Source: Anaerolinea sp.
Lineage (GTDB): Bacteria; Chloroflexota; Anaerolineae; Anaerolineales; Villigracilaceae
Assembly: GCA_020047815.1 (NCBI GenBank)
Contig: JAIFNG010000035.1
Span: forward strand, 1-64,000
Direction: 5' to 3'
Length of the DNA: 64,000 nt
Made by a program: the position numbers and the translations under genes. Under the pieces are notes generated by a model. That model had not been told where the DNA came from. It ran no database searches and was given only the letters and a program-made list of their open reading frames with translations. Positions 53,714 through 63,055 of the stretch are shown in pieces; the stretch's first letter is position 1; every line of letters begins with the position of its first letter.

Positions 53714-54207
53714 GCCTTGTAAAAAAACATCCGAAGGAAGTAAAACAGATCCTGTCCAAGTATCCGCCCGAGCATAAACGCTCGGCGGTCATGCCGCTTC
53801 TTTATCTTGCCCAGCGCGGGGAGGGTTTTGTCAATAAAGCCGCCATGCAGGAGATCGCGCAGATATTGGAGATCACCGAAACTGAAGTGGCTTCGATCGT
53901 TGGCTTTTACACCCTCTATCATGATGAGAAAGCTGGCAAGTATCGCATGCAGGTCTGTACCGATCTGCCGTGTGCCTTGCGCGGCGCAGATGAGTTCCTG
54001 CAAAATTTGTGCGGCAACCTTGGTATCAAGGTCGGCGAAACCACAGCCGATGGCCTGGTAACCCTTGAAGCTGTAACCTGTCTTGCCGGGTGTGACAAGG
54101 CGCCGGTGTTCCAGACCCAGGGACCGGATGGAATCAAATATCACGAAAATATGACAGTGGATAAAACGCTGGAATTGATCGAAGCGCTTAAAGAGGTGAA
54201 GGAATGA
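53710..54207 (+). CDS. nuoE: NADH-quinone oxidoreductase subunit E
   Basis: A 165-residue thioredoxin-like subunit carrying the [2Fe-2S] cluster N1a. Likely ligands are the two Cys in VCTDLPCALRGA and the two in CLAGCDKAP. N-terminal helices with FVNKAAMQEIAQILEITETEV are standard. The stop and the nuoF start share ATGA. Confidence 0.97.
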   Translation: MSLVKKHPKEVKQILSKYPPEHKRSAVMPLLYLAQRGEGFVNKAAMQEIAQILEITETEVASIVGFYTLYHDEKAGKYRMQVCTDLPCALRGADEFLQNLCGNLGIKVGETTADGLVTLEAVTCLAGCDKAPVFQTQGPDGIKYHENMTVDKTLELIEALKEVKE

Positions 54208-55451
54208 GTCATATCCTTTTACGCCACCGTGACATTCCTGACCTCCACAAGATGGCCGTCTACAAAAAGAATGGGGGTTTTGTTGCTTTCAAAAATGCTG
54301 TCACAAAAATGAAACCTAACGAAGTGACCGACGTGGTCAAGAACTCAGGTTTGCGCGGCCGTGGTGGTGCGGGATTCCCGACTGGCATGAAATGGTCTTT
54401 TATTGATAATAAAGGTTGGCCTCATTATGTGGTTGCCAACGCGGATGAATCCGAGCCGGGTACATTTAAAGACCGCGAGATCATGGAAAATAATCCGCTC
54501 CAATTTTTGGAAGGCTTGGCAATCTCCTCCTATGCGGTCGGCGCAGCGGTGGCTTACATATATCTGCGCGGCGAATCCTGGCAGGTGGCTGCTCTGCTGG
54601 ATGAAAAAATCGCAGAAATGGAAGAGGCTGGTTATTTGGGTGAGAATCTTTTCGGCAACGATTATTCGTTGAAAATTCACACCCATCTTGGCGCAGGGGC
54701 TTATATCTGTGGCGAAGAGACCGCCCTGCTCGAATCTCTTGAAGGCAGGCGTGGGCAGCCGCGGGTGCGCCCGCCATTCCCGCCTTCGGTTGGTTTGTAC
54801 GGCAAACCGACCATCATCAATAATGTTGAAACCTTCACCAATGTTCCCATGATCATGGCGAACGGCGCAGACTGGTACAAAAGGATGGGTACTGCTGACA
54901 GTACGGGCGTGAAGATCTTTTCGCTTTCAGGCCGCGTGCGCAAGCCAGGGAATTATGAACTGCCATTCGGCACCACTTTCCGCCAGTTGATCTATGAACA
55001 TGGCGGCGGGATTTTGGATGGCAGGCCTGTGAAAGCGATCATGCCTGCGGGCGCATCGTCTTCCTTGATCGTGGTGGACGACAAAGTCCTTGATACGCCC
55101 ATGGACTATGCCAGTGTCCGTACGCTTGGCTCGGAACTCGGGTCGGCTTCGGTGATCGTGATTGACGACACCGTCAGCGTGGCTTGGATCATCAACAAGA
55201 CGGTACATTTCTTTAAGCATGAGTCCTGTGGTAAATGTACGCCCTGCCGGGAAGGCACGTACTGGATGCAAAACATCACGAAACGAATTCGTTCTGGAGA
55301 GGGGACGGAGGACGATGTAGACCTGTTGCTCAATGTGGCGAAGCAAATGCAGGGCAAGTGCCTGTGCGCGTTGGGCGAATTTTCCACGATGGCTGTGGTA
55401 ACCGGCATAGAAAGATTTCCGCAGGATTTCAAGAAAGCGGTCAAAGTGTAA
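54204..55451 (+). CDS. nuoF: NADH-quinone oxidoreductase subunit F
   Basis: A 415-residue NADH-oxidising subunit. The FMN-site glycine loop GRGGAGFPTGMKWSF, the NADH-binding GAGAYICGEETALLESLEG and the N3 [4Fe-4S] ligands in ESCGKCTPCREGTYW plus a later Cys (GKCLCALGEF) are present. It ends before a 316-base gap that holds a decayed toxin gene, an unusual break in the otherwise overlapping operon. Confidence 0.98.
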   Translation: MSHILLRHRDIPDLHKMAVYKKNGGFVAFKNAVTKMKPNEVTDVVKNSGLRGRGGAGFPTGMKWSFIDNKGWPHYVVANADESEPGTFKDREIMENNPLQFLEGLAISSYAVGAAVAYIYLRGESWQVAALLDEKIAEMEEAGYLGENLFGNDYSLKIHTHLGAGAYICGEETALLESLEGRRGQPRVRPPFPPSVGLYGKPTIINNVETFTNVPMIMANGADWYKRMGTADSTGVKIFSLSGRVRKPGNYELPFGTTFRQLIYEHGGGILDGRPVKAIMPAGASSSLIVVDDKVLDTPMDYASVRTLGSELGSASVIVIDDTVSVAWIINKTVHFFKHESCGKCTPCREGTYWMQNITKRIRSGEGTEDDVDLLLNVAKQMQGKCLCALGEFSTMAVVTGIERFPQDFKKAVKV

Positions 55452-55511
55452 GGGTGTTAAGACTGGAGGACGGCATGGCATTTGGTGAAATATTGATATG
55501 GCCGAATGAGC

Positions 55512-55756
55512 ATGACGAAGGATGTCATTGAACTTTTTTTGAAGGTTTATTAGCGATGGAAAACGAAGTCTTTGAAAATAAATTTTGAAAAGAAAAGCCT
55601 TGTTTGTGACAGGAGCAAAAACGACCAGCGGATATATTTTCATCCTGAAGCCAGTGCAAGAGTTGTAGTTCCTTATCATCGGAAAGACCTGCCTAAGGGA
55701 ATTTTGCTCAAATTCTCAAATTGGCTGGTATGGAAAGAGAAGAATTTCAGGATTAG
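55512..55756 (+). pseudogene. Decayed HicA-like toxin remnant inside the nuo operon
   Basis: Between nuoF and nuoG. ATG 55512 opens MTKDVIELFLKVY, like a HicA N-terminus, and meets TAG at 55551-55553. The same frame continues with SLVCDRSKNDQRIYFHPEAS and VVVPYHRKDLPKGILLK, matching the HicA core strand and the (V)PxHxKDLPKGTL motif; a frameshift near 55711 then gives ILKLAGMEREEFQD and TAG 55754, the usual HicA C-terminal helix. HicA proteins are small double-stranded-RNA-binding-fold mRNA interferases. The stop, an over-long middle and the frameshift mean it is probably inactive. No intact HicB antitoxin is seen; a short ORF (ATG 55475, 18 codons, with TGGAGGAC upstream) precedes it. Confidence 0.6.
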
Positions 55757-55767
55757 TTGGAGCATGG

Positions 55768-58215
55768 ATGAGTAAACTAGTTACACTAACAATTGATGGA
55801 AAACAAGCCGTCGTACCTGAGGGTATGACAGTGGTCGATGCCGCCAAGTCGGTGGGGATAGATATCCCTGTTTTTTGTCATCACCCCAAACTTGAACCTG
55901 TTGGCATGTGCCGCATGTGCCTGGTGGAGATCGGACGCCCGATGCTGGATCGTGCCACGGGCCAGGTCGTGATGGATAATGGTCTGCCAAAAATCCAGTT
56001 CATGCCCAAACTTGAAGCCGCTTGCACCAATCGCGTCTCGGAAGGCATGGTGGTGATGACGATCTCTGATAAGGCGAAGGAAGGTCAGCGGGGCACGATT
56101 GAATTCCTGCTCACTTCACATCCGCTGGATTGTCCCGTCTGTGACAAGGGTGGTGAATGCCCACTGCAAAATTTGACGATGGCGTTTGGACCGGGCCGCA
56201 GCCGCTTCATTTATGATGAGAAAAACCATCTTGAAAAACAGGTTCCCCTCGGCGAGTTGATCTGGCTTGACCGTGAACGCTGTATTCAATGCGCACGCTG
56301 TATCCGCTTTCAGGATGAAGTGGCGGGTGAAGCCGTTTTGGGATTTGACGAACGTGGGCGAAACACCCAGATCGTTTCTTTATCCACCCCCGGGTTTGAT
56401 TCTGTTTTCTCAGGCAATACCACCGACATCTGTCCTGTTGGTGCGTTAACCACGGCAGACTTCCGTTTTGGCGCACGCCCATGGGAGCTCAAGGCACAGG
56501 CTTCGATTTGTACACAATGTCCGGTTGGCTGCAATACCACGATCAACACACGCCGCGAAGCCCGGTCTGCAGGCGAGATTGTTGTCAAGCGTGTCATGCC
56601 GCGCCAGAATGAAGAGGTGAATGAGATTTGGCTGTGTGATAAGGGACGTTTTGCCTATCACTTCACCGAAAGTAAAAAACGCCTTACCAGGCCGCTTGTC
56701 AGAAAAGATGAAAAACTGGCACGTGCTTCATGGAGTACTGCTGTAAACCTTGCTGCGGAGAATTTTGTGAAATTCAAGAAGGATTTCGTTGTGCTGGCAT
56801 CAGGACGGCTGGCAAACGAAGACCTGTTCAACTTGAAATCGCTGGCAGATACCGCGGGCGGCAGAGCAATTTTATATTCCGACATGGGCGGGGGTGACAT
56901 TACATCCCTGGTGGGTGTGGGGCAGGGCACGAACATTGGCACGATGGGCAGGGGCGATGCCATCCTCGTGGTGGCTTCGGATCTGTATCAGGAAGCGCCT
57001 ATTTGGTGGCTGCGCGTCAAGCAGGCTGCGGACCGTGGCGCAACCCTCATTGTTGCCAATCCGCGCGAGACCAAACTGGATAAATTTGCGAAATATGTCA
57101 TCCGCTATGCATATGGCGATGAAGTCAAGACGATCAATGATTTTGGCAGGAAAACAAAAATTTCCGATGAGTTTGCGAAAGCGAAAAATGCCATTGTATT
57201 TTATGGCAACGAGGGACTTGGCTTTCATGGCTCATCCGGCCTTGCCTCTGCCTGCGGCATACTTTTGAAAGAGACAGGTCATATCGGCAAGCCGAACAAC
57301 GGCTTGGTGGGTGTCTGGCAGAGAGTCAACGACCAGGGTGCGTGGGAAGTTGGTTTCCATCCCGAGCCTGATCTCGAGAAGGCACTCAAGGGCAAGGTTG
57401 TTTACATCGTCGGATCTGATCCTGTGGGGGATGACCCTGCCCTGGCGAAGGCGCTCAGGGGCGCAAAGTTCGTGGCGGTGCAGGATATTCTTGAAACCGC
57501 AACGACGGAAATTGCGGATGTGGTTTTCCCAGCACAGGCTTACACGGAACGCGAGGGTACCTTCACATCAGGCGAGCGCCGTGTACAGAGATTTTATGCG
57601 GTAGTGCCGGCGAAAGGTGACTCAAAGCCCGATTTTTCCATTACCGCGCAGATCGCCAAAGGAATGGGTGTTATTCTTGAAGGTTCATCGGTGTCTGTTG
57701 TGTTTGATATTCTGGTGAATTCACTGGATGCCTTTGCAGACCTAAGTTATGAAAAACTTGCCATGGTCCATGGTCAATTTCCCATCGTTGGGCGCGGTGA
57801 TTTGTATTACGGTGGTACGACTTATCAGAACACGCAGGGCCTGGGGATACAGCTCGTCCCATCCGCCCAAACGGGGGCTGCGGTACATATCTCAAAGGTT
57901 AGGAAGGAAGCGGCTCTTCGTCCCAAAGAAAATGAACTGCTGGCTGTACCTGTCAACAAATTGTATGATCGTGGCGTGACCGTCAACCCCACGCAATTGC
58001 TTGACCAGCGTGTTGGTGAAGCGGCGATCACCTTGCATCCATTGACTGCGGGTGAACTCGGTCTGGAAGCGGGGGCGCGTGCGAAGATCAAGTTCGATGG
58101 CGTAAGTGCCGAAGTCACGGTGAAGATCGATGACTCGATCTCGACCGGCGTTACGCTTGTTCCAAGAAGCATGGGGCTGACAATTCGTGAGCCAGTTGTG
58201 GCGAAGGTGAAGTGA
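55768..58215 (+). CDS. nuoG: NADH-quinone oxidoreductase subunit G
   Basis: An 815-residue iron-sulfur and molybdopterin-oxidoreductase-like subunit. N-terminal cluster ligands: FCHHPKLEPVGMCRMC with an additional CTNRV for the [2Fe-2S] centre; HPLDCPVCDKGGECPLQN; RCIQCARCIRFQDEVAG; and CTQCPVGCNT for further [4Fe-4S] centres. The C-terminal 550 residues keep the molybdopterin-enzyme fold, with a final DMSO-reductase-like beta-barrel. TTGGAGCATGG precedes ATG 55768, which overlaps the toxin remnant's end region. Its stop overlaps the nuoH start (GTGATGG). Confidence 0.97.
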   Translation: MSKLVTLTIDGKQAVVPEGMTVVDAAKSVGIDIPVFCHHPKLEPVGMCRMCLVEIGRPMLDRATGQVVMDNGLPKIQFMPKLEAACTNRVSEGMVVMTISDKAKEGQRGTIEFLLTSHPLDCPVCDKGGECPLQNLTMAFGPGRSRFIYDEKNHLEKQVPLGELIWLDRERCIQCARCIRFQDEVAGEAVLGFDERGRNTQIVSLSTPGFDSVFSGNTTDICPVGALTTADFRFGARPWELKAQASICTQCPVGCNTTINTRREARSAGEIVVKRVMPRQNEEVNEIWLCDKGRFAYHFTESKKRLTRPLVRKDEKLARASWSTAVNLAAENFVKFKKDFVVLASGRLANEDLFNLKSLADTAGGRAILYSDMGGGDITSLVGVGQGTNIGTMGRGDAILVVASDLYQEAPIWWLRVKQAADRGATLIVANPRETKLDKFAKYVIRYAYGDEVKTINDFGRKTKISDEFAKAKNAIVFYGNEGLGFHGSSGLASACGILLKETGHIGKPNNGLVGVWQRVNDQGAWEVGFHPEPDLEKALKGKVVYIVGSDPVGDDPALAKALRGAKFVAVQDILETATTEIADVVFPAQAYTEREGTFTSGERRVQRFYAVVPAKGDSKPDFSITAQIAKGMGVILEGSSVSVVFDILVNSLDAFADLSYEKLAMVHGQFPIVGRGDLYYGGTTYQNTQGLGIQLVPSAQTGAAVHISKVRKEAALRPKENELLAVPVNKLYDRGVTVNPTQLLDQRVGEAAITLHPLTAGELGLEAGARAKIKFDGVSAEVTVKIDDSISTGVTLVPRSMGLTIREPVVAKVK

Positions 58216-59354
58216 TGGATTGGACTTTCTGGCTTGAATGGGTAATTAAAGGACTTGTGCTCTGCCTGATCCTATTGGTGGGCTTTGCCTACCTGACCTG
58301 GTATGAACGCCGTGCGCTGGCTCGGATGCAGGTACGCGTAGGACCGAACCGCGCTGGTTTTCAGGGCTTACTGCAGCCGATCGCGGATGCGGTCAAGTTG
58401 ATCTTTAAAGAGGAGTTGACGCCGTCGCATGTTTATAAGGTGGTCTTTATACTTGCGCCAATCCTGACGGTTGTGCCTTCCCTTGTGCTCGCCGCCGTGA
58501 TACCGTTTGGAACATCTTTCATGTTTTTTGGGCGCAGCATTACTTTGCATGTTGCGAATTTGAATGTCGGCGTTCTGTATTTGATGTCCATTGCATCCAT
58601 CGCAGTCTATGGCATCGTGCTGGCGGGCTGGTCAAGCAACAACAAGTACGCCATGCTTGGCGCAGTGCGTGCCTCGGCGCAAATGATCTCGTATGAACTT
58701 TCACTGGGGCTGTGCTTTGCAATTGCAGTCGTCATGGGGGATTCCATGAATCTGGTGGATATTGTCAACGCGCAAAGTGGAATGTGGTTTGCGGTGATTC
58801 AACCCGTTGGCGCGTTCATTTTTTTGATCGTCACTCTGGCGGAAGTCAACCGCGCCCCGTTTGACATGCCGGAAGCCGAGCAGGAATTGACCGCAGGCTA
58901 TCACTCGGAATATTCAGGGATGAAGTTTGCATTGTTTTTCATGGCTGAATATCAAAAGATGATCGTGATTTCCATGATCGCAGCGACGTTGTTCTTCGGC
59001 GGCTATCGTGAGATCTGGTTCCTGAAAGATACCTTTCTCAGTGTGGATCGTGCCTGGTTCCTCGGTCCTGTTTATTTGTTGTTGAAAGTTATCGTCCTGC
59101 TGTTTGGCATGATCTGGATCCGCGCCACCTGGCCCCGCATCCGCTATGACCGCTTGATGGCTTTTGGCTGGAAGGTGCTTTTGCCGCTTTCCTTTGTGAC
59201 CGCGTTCATCACTGCCGCGGGGTATTTACTGGCGCAGGAACTTCATAACCAACTTTATCTGTATGGCATCCCCGTACTTTCCATTTTCAGCGCATTGGTT
59301 GCGGTGGCGTTTATTTATCGTGACTTGAGGAGAAAATCCAATGGGCGTGTTTGA
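58212..59354 (+). CDS. nuoH: NADH-quinone oxidoreductase subunit H
   Basis: A 380-residue membrane subunit with eight or nine helices that joins the peripheral and membrane arms and forms part of the quinone chamber. Diagnostic loops: [36 protein letters not shown], and [29 protein letters not shown] (read in parts) with its line of acidic residues. It overlaps nuoG and nuoI. Confidence 0.98.
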   Translation: MMDWTFWLEWVIKGLVLCLILLVGFAYLTWYERRALARMQVRVGPNRAGFQGLLQPIADAVKLIFKEELTPSHVYKVVFILAPILTVVPSLVLAAVIPFGTSFMFFGRSITLHVANLNVGVLYLMSIASIAVYGIVLAGWSSNNKYAMLGAVRASAQMISYELSLGLCFAIAVVMGDSMNLVDIVNAQSGMWFAVIQPVGAFIFLIVTLAEVNRAPFDMPEAEQELTAGYHSEYSGMKFALFFMAEYQKMIVISMIAATLFFGGYREIWFLKDTFLSVDRAWFLGPVYLLLKVIVLLFGMIWIRATWPRIRYDRLMAFGWKVLLPLSFVTAFITAAGYLLAQELHNQLYLYGIPVLSIFSALVAVAFIYRDLRRKSNGRV

Positions 59355-59877
59355 ACCCGTTATTGAACTTGGACGCGGATTGGCTGAGACGCTCCGTTCA
59401 TTTTTATTTGAAAAAACAGTCACCGTTCAATATCCCGAAGAAAAGCGGGCGGTCCATCCGCGCTTCCGTGGACGTCATGTGTTGAAGCGCTATGAAAATG
59501 GACTCGAAAAATGCATCGGGTGTTCTCTCTGTGCTGCTGCCTGCCCTTCGGATGCGATCTTCGTTGAAGCTTCCGAGAATACGGACGAAAAACGATTCTC
59601 GCCCGGGCAGCGGTACGCTTCGACGTACGAAATTAATATGCTGCGCTGCATCTATTGTGGTTTCTGTGAAGACGCCTGTCCGACCGAAGCCATTGTCCTC
59701 GGCGATAATTATGAGCTTTCCTTCACCGATAGACGCGATGCGATCTATACCAAAGATACCCTGCTTGAGCCTGCCCCAGCTGAAGATCTGACTACCCCGC
59801 GTAAAGTGGAAGCAGGTGCGTTCACGCGCTCGGTGCCCGAAATGCAAAATCCCAGTGCTTATGGATTAGGTAAATAG
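59341..59877 (+). CDS. nuoI: NADH-quinone oxidoreductase subunit I
   Basis: A 178-residue ferredoxin-like subunit with two [4Fe-4S] motifs, [12 protein letters not shown] and [12 protein letters not shown] (clusters N6a and N6b). The [17 protein letters not shown] stretch before the first motif is typical. It overlaps the end of nuoH by 14 bases and is followed by a 78-base gap. Confidence 0.98.
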   Translation: MGVFEPVIELGRGLAETLRSFLFEKTVTVQYPEEKRAVHPRFRGRHVLKRYENGLEKCIGCSLCAAACPSDAIFVEASENTDEKRFSPGQRYASTYEINMLRCIYCGFCEDACPTEAIVLGDNYELSFTDRRDAIYTKDTLLEPAPAEDLTTPRKVEAGAFTRSVPEMQNPSAYGLGK

Positions 59878-59955
59878 GAAACCGGTATGGATGATCGGGA
59901 AATAAAAGCACTCCCTCCTGATCGCCCGATTGCCTAATCACCCCCAAGGTTGCCC

Positions 59956-60486
59956 ATGACTTCTGAGCTGATTGTCTTTCTTGTTCTTTCCCTGGTTGCC
60001 GTTTCAAGCGCACTTGGAATGGCGTTTAGCCGTAATGCGATCTATTCGGCTTTGTTCCTCGTGCTGAACTTCGTGACCGTGGCAGTCTTCTATTTGATGC
60101 TTGGCGCGCCGTTCATTGCCATGTCGCAGATCACGGTCTATGCGGGTGCGATCATGGTCCTGTTCCTTTTTGTGATCATGCTGCTCGGCGCGGAAAGCAT
60201 GGCTCCATCGCCTCAAGCGCTGCCCTGGCAGAGACCCCTGGCATTCATCCTGGCAGTGACTTTGGCTGTGGAGTCGATCTATCTTGTCTTTGCACGCGCG
60301 CGCCTGAATACAGTCATTACCACACCCGATATCGCTGCGAACTCAATGGAGAGTCTGCGTGAGATGGCAATGACGCTTTTTAATCAGTTCCTTTTGCCGT
60401 TTGAGATCACCTCCATTCTGCTGCTGGTCGCGATGGTGGGCGTGATCGTGCTTGCAAATCGACAAAAGGCAGGACATAGATCATGA
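59956..60486 (+). CDS. nuoJ: NADH-quinone oxidoreductase subunit J
   Basis: A 176-residue membrane subunit with five helices. The conserved [42 protein letters not shown] region is present. ATG 59956 follows CCCAAGGT; a TTG two codons upstream is less likely. The stop overlaps nuoK by four bases. Confidence 0.95.
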   Translation: MTSELIVFLVLSLVAVSSALGMAFSRNAIYSALFLVLNFVTVAVFYLMLGAPFIAMSQITVYAGAIMVLFLFVIMLLGAESMAPSPQALPWQRPLAFILAVTLAVESIYLVFARARLNTVITTPDIAANSMESLREMAMTLFNQFLLPFEITSILLLVAMVGVIVLANRQKAGHRS

Positions 60487-60803
60487 TCCCAGTAGACTAT
60501 TACATTGTCCTTTCAGCCATCCTGTTCACCATTGGCGCGCTGGGCGTGCTGATCCGCCGCAACCCGTTGATTATTTTTATGTCCATCGAGTTGATGCTTA
60601 ACGCTGCAAACCTTGCCTTTGTAGCCTTTGGACGTTACTACGAAATTACAGGGCAACAATCGTTTTACACGGGACAAATATTTGTGTTTTTTGTCATCGC
60701 CGTCGCCGCTGCAGAAGTAGCTGTGGGTCTCGCGTTGATCGTTGAAATTTTTAAGACCAAGAAGAATATTAATATTGATGAGATGAATTCCTTGAAGGGA
60801 TGA
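60483..60803 (+). CDS. nuoK: NADH-quinone oxidoreductase subunit K
   Basis: A 106-residue, three-helix membrane subunit. The two buried acidic residues of the family are visible in [15 protein letters not shown] and [16 protein letters not shown], which belong to the proton path. It overlaps nuoJ; nuoL follows after 55 bases. Confidence 0.97.
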   Translation: MIPVDYYIVLSAILFTIGALGVLIRRNPLIIFMSIELMLNAANLAFVAFGRYYEITGQQSFYTGQIFVFFVIAVAAAEVAVGLALIVEIFKTKKNINIDEMNSLKG

Positions 60804-60858
60804 AAGTAAAGCGTAACTGGGTATTACGAATTGCCGGTAGCTAATTACGGAGAAATTT

Positions 60859-62997
60859 ATGCACTTAAGTGAAACAGTAGTTGGCGGATTTTCCTTCCTC
60901 GCCCCGTGGCTGGTCTTTGCGCCTCTGACAGGCTTGTTGCTCAATCTGGTCTTTGGCAGACGGTGGAGCGAAAAGTTGATCGGTACAGTGGCAAGCCTTG
61001 CATCGGGAGCGGCATTTGTCGTTTCGGTGCTGTTGGCTTATTCAGTCTCGATCAATCATGGCGAAGTGCTGCGTTGGCGTCTGGCTGAGTGGATCCACAT
61101 TGGCACGCTTAACCTTGATTGGACCTTTCGCATCGATTCACTCTCGACCACGATGATGCTGGTCGTTTCAGGTGTGGGCACGCTCATCCACATCTATGCC
61201 ATTGGTTACATGCATGAGGATGTGCGCTTCAAACATGACGAAGGGCGTTATGCCCGCTTCTTCATCTTCCTCAACCTGTTTATCATGGCAATGATGGTCC
61301 TTGTCAGCGGCGACTCGTACTTGATGCTTTTTGTCGGCTGGGAAGGTGTGGGGCTTTGCTCCTTTCTGTTGATCGGTTTTTGGCATGAGATGGATACACT
61401 TGGACGTCCATCCTGGGCAAATTCTGATGCAGGTAACAAGGCTTTTATTGTCAACCGTATTGGCGACTTTGGTTTTTTGATCGCGGTATTCCTGATATTT
61501 TGGAATTTCAACTCCCTTCAATTTGATGAGGTATTTGCAGGTGCCCGCTCGTTGTCTGTGATCAATTCTCCCCTGACTGTGGCAATCACCCTTTTTCTGC
61601 TTTTAGGGGTGGCGGGCAAATCAGCACAGATCCCCCTTTATATTTGGCTGCCGGATGCCATGGCGGGTCCCACACCGGTCTCGGCCTTGATCCATGCTGC
61701 GACGATGGTGACAGCGGGTGTTTATCTAGTTGCTCGTTCTGCCCCAATTTACACAACGGCTCCCGCTGCGCAATATCTGGTTGCGATGACTGGCGCGGTC
61801 ACCGCGCTCTTTGCCGCGACAATTGCGGTGGGTCAATACGACATTAAGAAGGTGCTGGCGTACTCCACGATTTCACAACTTGGTTTTATGGTTGCCGCGG
61901 TCGGGATGGGCGCATATACGGCAGGGATGTTCCACCTCATCACGCACGCCTTCTTCAAGGCCCTGCTCTTTCTCTCGGCCGGTTCGGTGATCCTTGGGCT
62001 TGAACGCGGACACCATTATGGCGAGGCACATGTGCATCATGGAGATAAAGGCAGGAAGAAAAAGAAGGAAGTAGCTCATACTCAGCCTGTCGAAGTGTTC
62101 GACCCGGGAGACATGCGTAACATGGGCGGGCTCCGCAAGACCATGCCTGTCACATTTTGGCTTTACATCATTGGCACGTTGGCGTTGGCGGGGATTTTTC
62201 CATTTGCAGGATTCTGGTCAAAAGATGAAATTCTTTTGGATGCCAGCCTGCATTTCACAGGTGTTTATTGGCTGTTGTCTATTGCTGCGTTCTTTACCGC
62301 CTTTTATATGGGGAGGCAAATCTGGCTGGTATTCTTCGGCGAGCCGCGGCACGTCGCAGCTGTGCACGCGGAAGAAAGCCCAAAGGTTATGACCCTGCCC
62401 CTCGTTGTACTGGCATTATTATCAGTGGCAGGCGGCGCATTGAATCTTCCCTTTGAGGGCTTTCACGATCTCGGTCATTGGCTCGCATATACTCTTGGCG
62501 AAAGCGAATCCCTTCCCTTGGATTTGACGATCGCAGGGGTCTCCACAGCGTTGGCTTTGACTGCGATCCTGATTTCCTGGCTGGTCTATGGACGCAACCC
62601 GCTCAAGGCAGGCCAGGTTGACCCGCTCAAACAACCGCTTGGGTTCGTCTTTACAGGCATGGAAAATAAATGGTTTGTGGATGAAGGATATTTTGCAGTC
62701 ATCATTGATCCATTCAGGAGACTCTCGCAATTCGTTGCGGATGTGATCGACTGGCGCTTCTGGCATGACTTTGTGCATGACACGGTCATTTTGGGAACTT
62801 ATAACTGGCTGAGTGAAGTTGCACTCGATCGTTATACCGATCAAAGGGGCATCGATGCTTTTGCCAACTGGCTCGGAACGGCTGCACAATGGCTCTCTGA
62901 AAAAATGCGTAAATTGCAAAATGGTTTTGTCCGCTCATACGCACTGGCTGTAATGTTGGGCGCCGTTTTGATCTTGGGATATCTCATATTTAAATAA
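60859..62997 (+). CDS. nuoL: NADH-quinone oxidoreductase subunit L
   Basis: A 712-residue antiporter-like proton-pumping subunit with about 16 helices and the long lateral helix at the C-terminus. Key segments: MLFVGWEGVGLCSFLLIGFW with the essential Glu, GVAGKSAQIPLYIWLPDAMAGPTPVSALIHAATMVTAGVYL (read in parts) with Lys and His of the channel, and STISQLGFMVAAVG. A charged, Lys-rich loop (HHGDKGRKKKKEV) interrupts the usual pattern after the seventh to eighth helix pair. GGAG precedes the ATG. Confidence 0.97.
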   Translation: MHLSETVVGGFSFLAPWLVFAPLTGLLLNLVFGRRWSEKLIGTVASLASGAAFVVSVLLAYSVSINHGEVLRWRLAEWIHIGTLNLDWTFRIDSLSTTMMLVVSGVGTLIHIYAIGYMHEDVRFKHDEGRYARFFIFLNLFIMAMMVLVSGDSYLMLFVGWEGVGLCSFLLIGFWHEMDTLGRPSWANSDAGNKAFIVNRIGDFGFLIAVFLIFWNFNSLQFDEVFAGARSLSVINSPLTVAITLFLLLGVAGKSAQIPLYIWLPDAMAGPTPVSALIHAATMVTAGVYLVARSAPIYTTAPAAQYLVAMTGAVTALFAATIAVGQYDIKKVLAYSTISQLGFMVAAVGMGAYTAGMFHLITHAFFKALLFLSAGSVILGLERGHHYGEAHVHHGDKGRKKKKEVAHTQPVEVFDPGDMRNMGGLRKTMPVTFWLYIIGTLALAGIFPFAGFWSKDEILLDASLHFTGVYWLLSIAAFFTAFYMGRQIWLVFFGEPRHVAAVHAEESPKVMTLPLVVLALLSVAGGALNLPFEGFHDLGHWLAYTLGESESLPLDLTIAGVSTALALTAILISWLVYGRNPLKAGQVDPLKQPLGFVFTGMENKWFVDEGYFAVIIDPFRRLSQFVADVIDWRFWHDFVHDTVILGTYNWLSEVALDRYTDQRGIDAFANWLGTAAQWLSEKMRKLQNGFVRSYALAVMLGAVLILGYLIFK

Positions 62998-63055
62998 GTC
63001 AAAGGTCAAACGTCAGACCTTGGGCCTTCGATGATTTTGCATTTGAGGATGGAAC

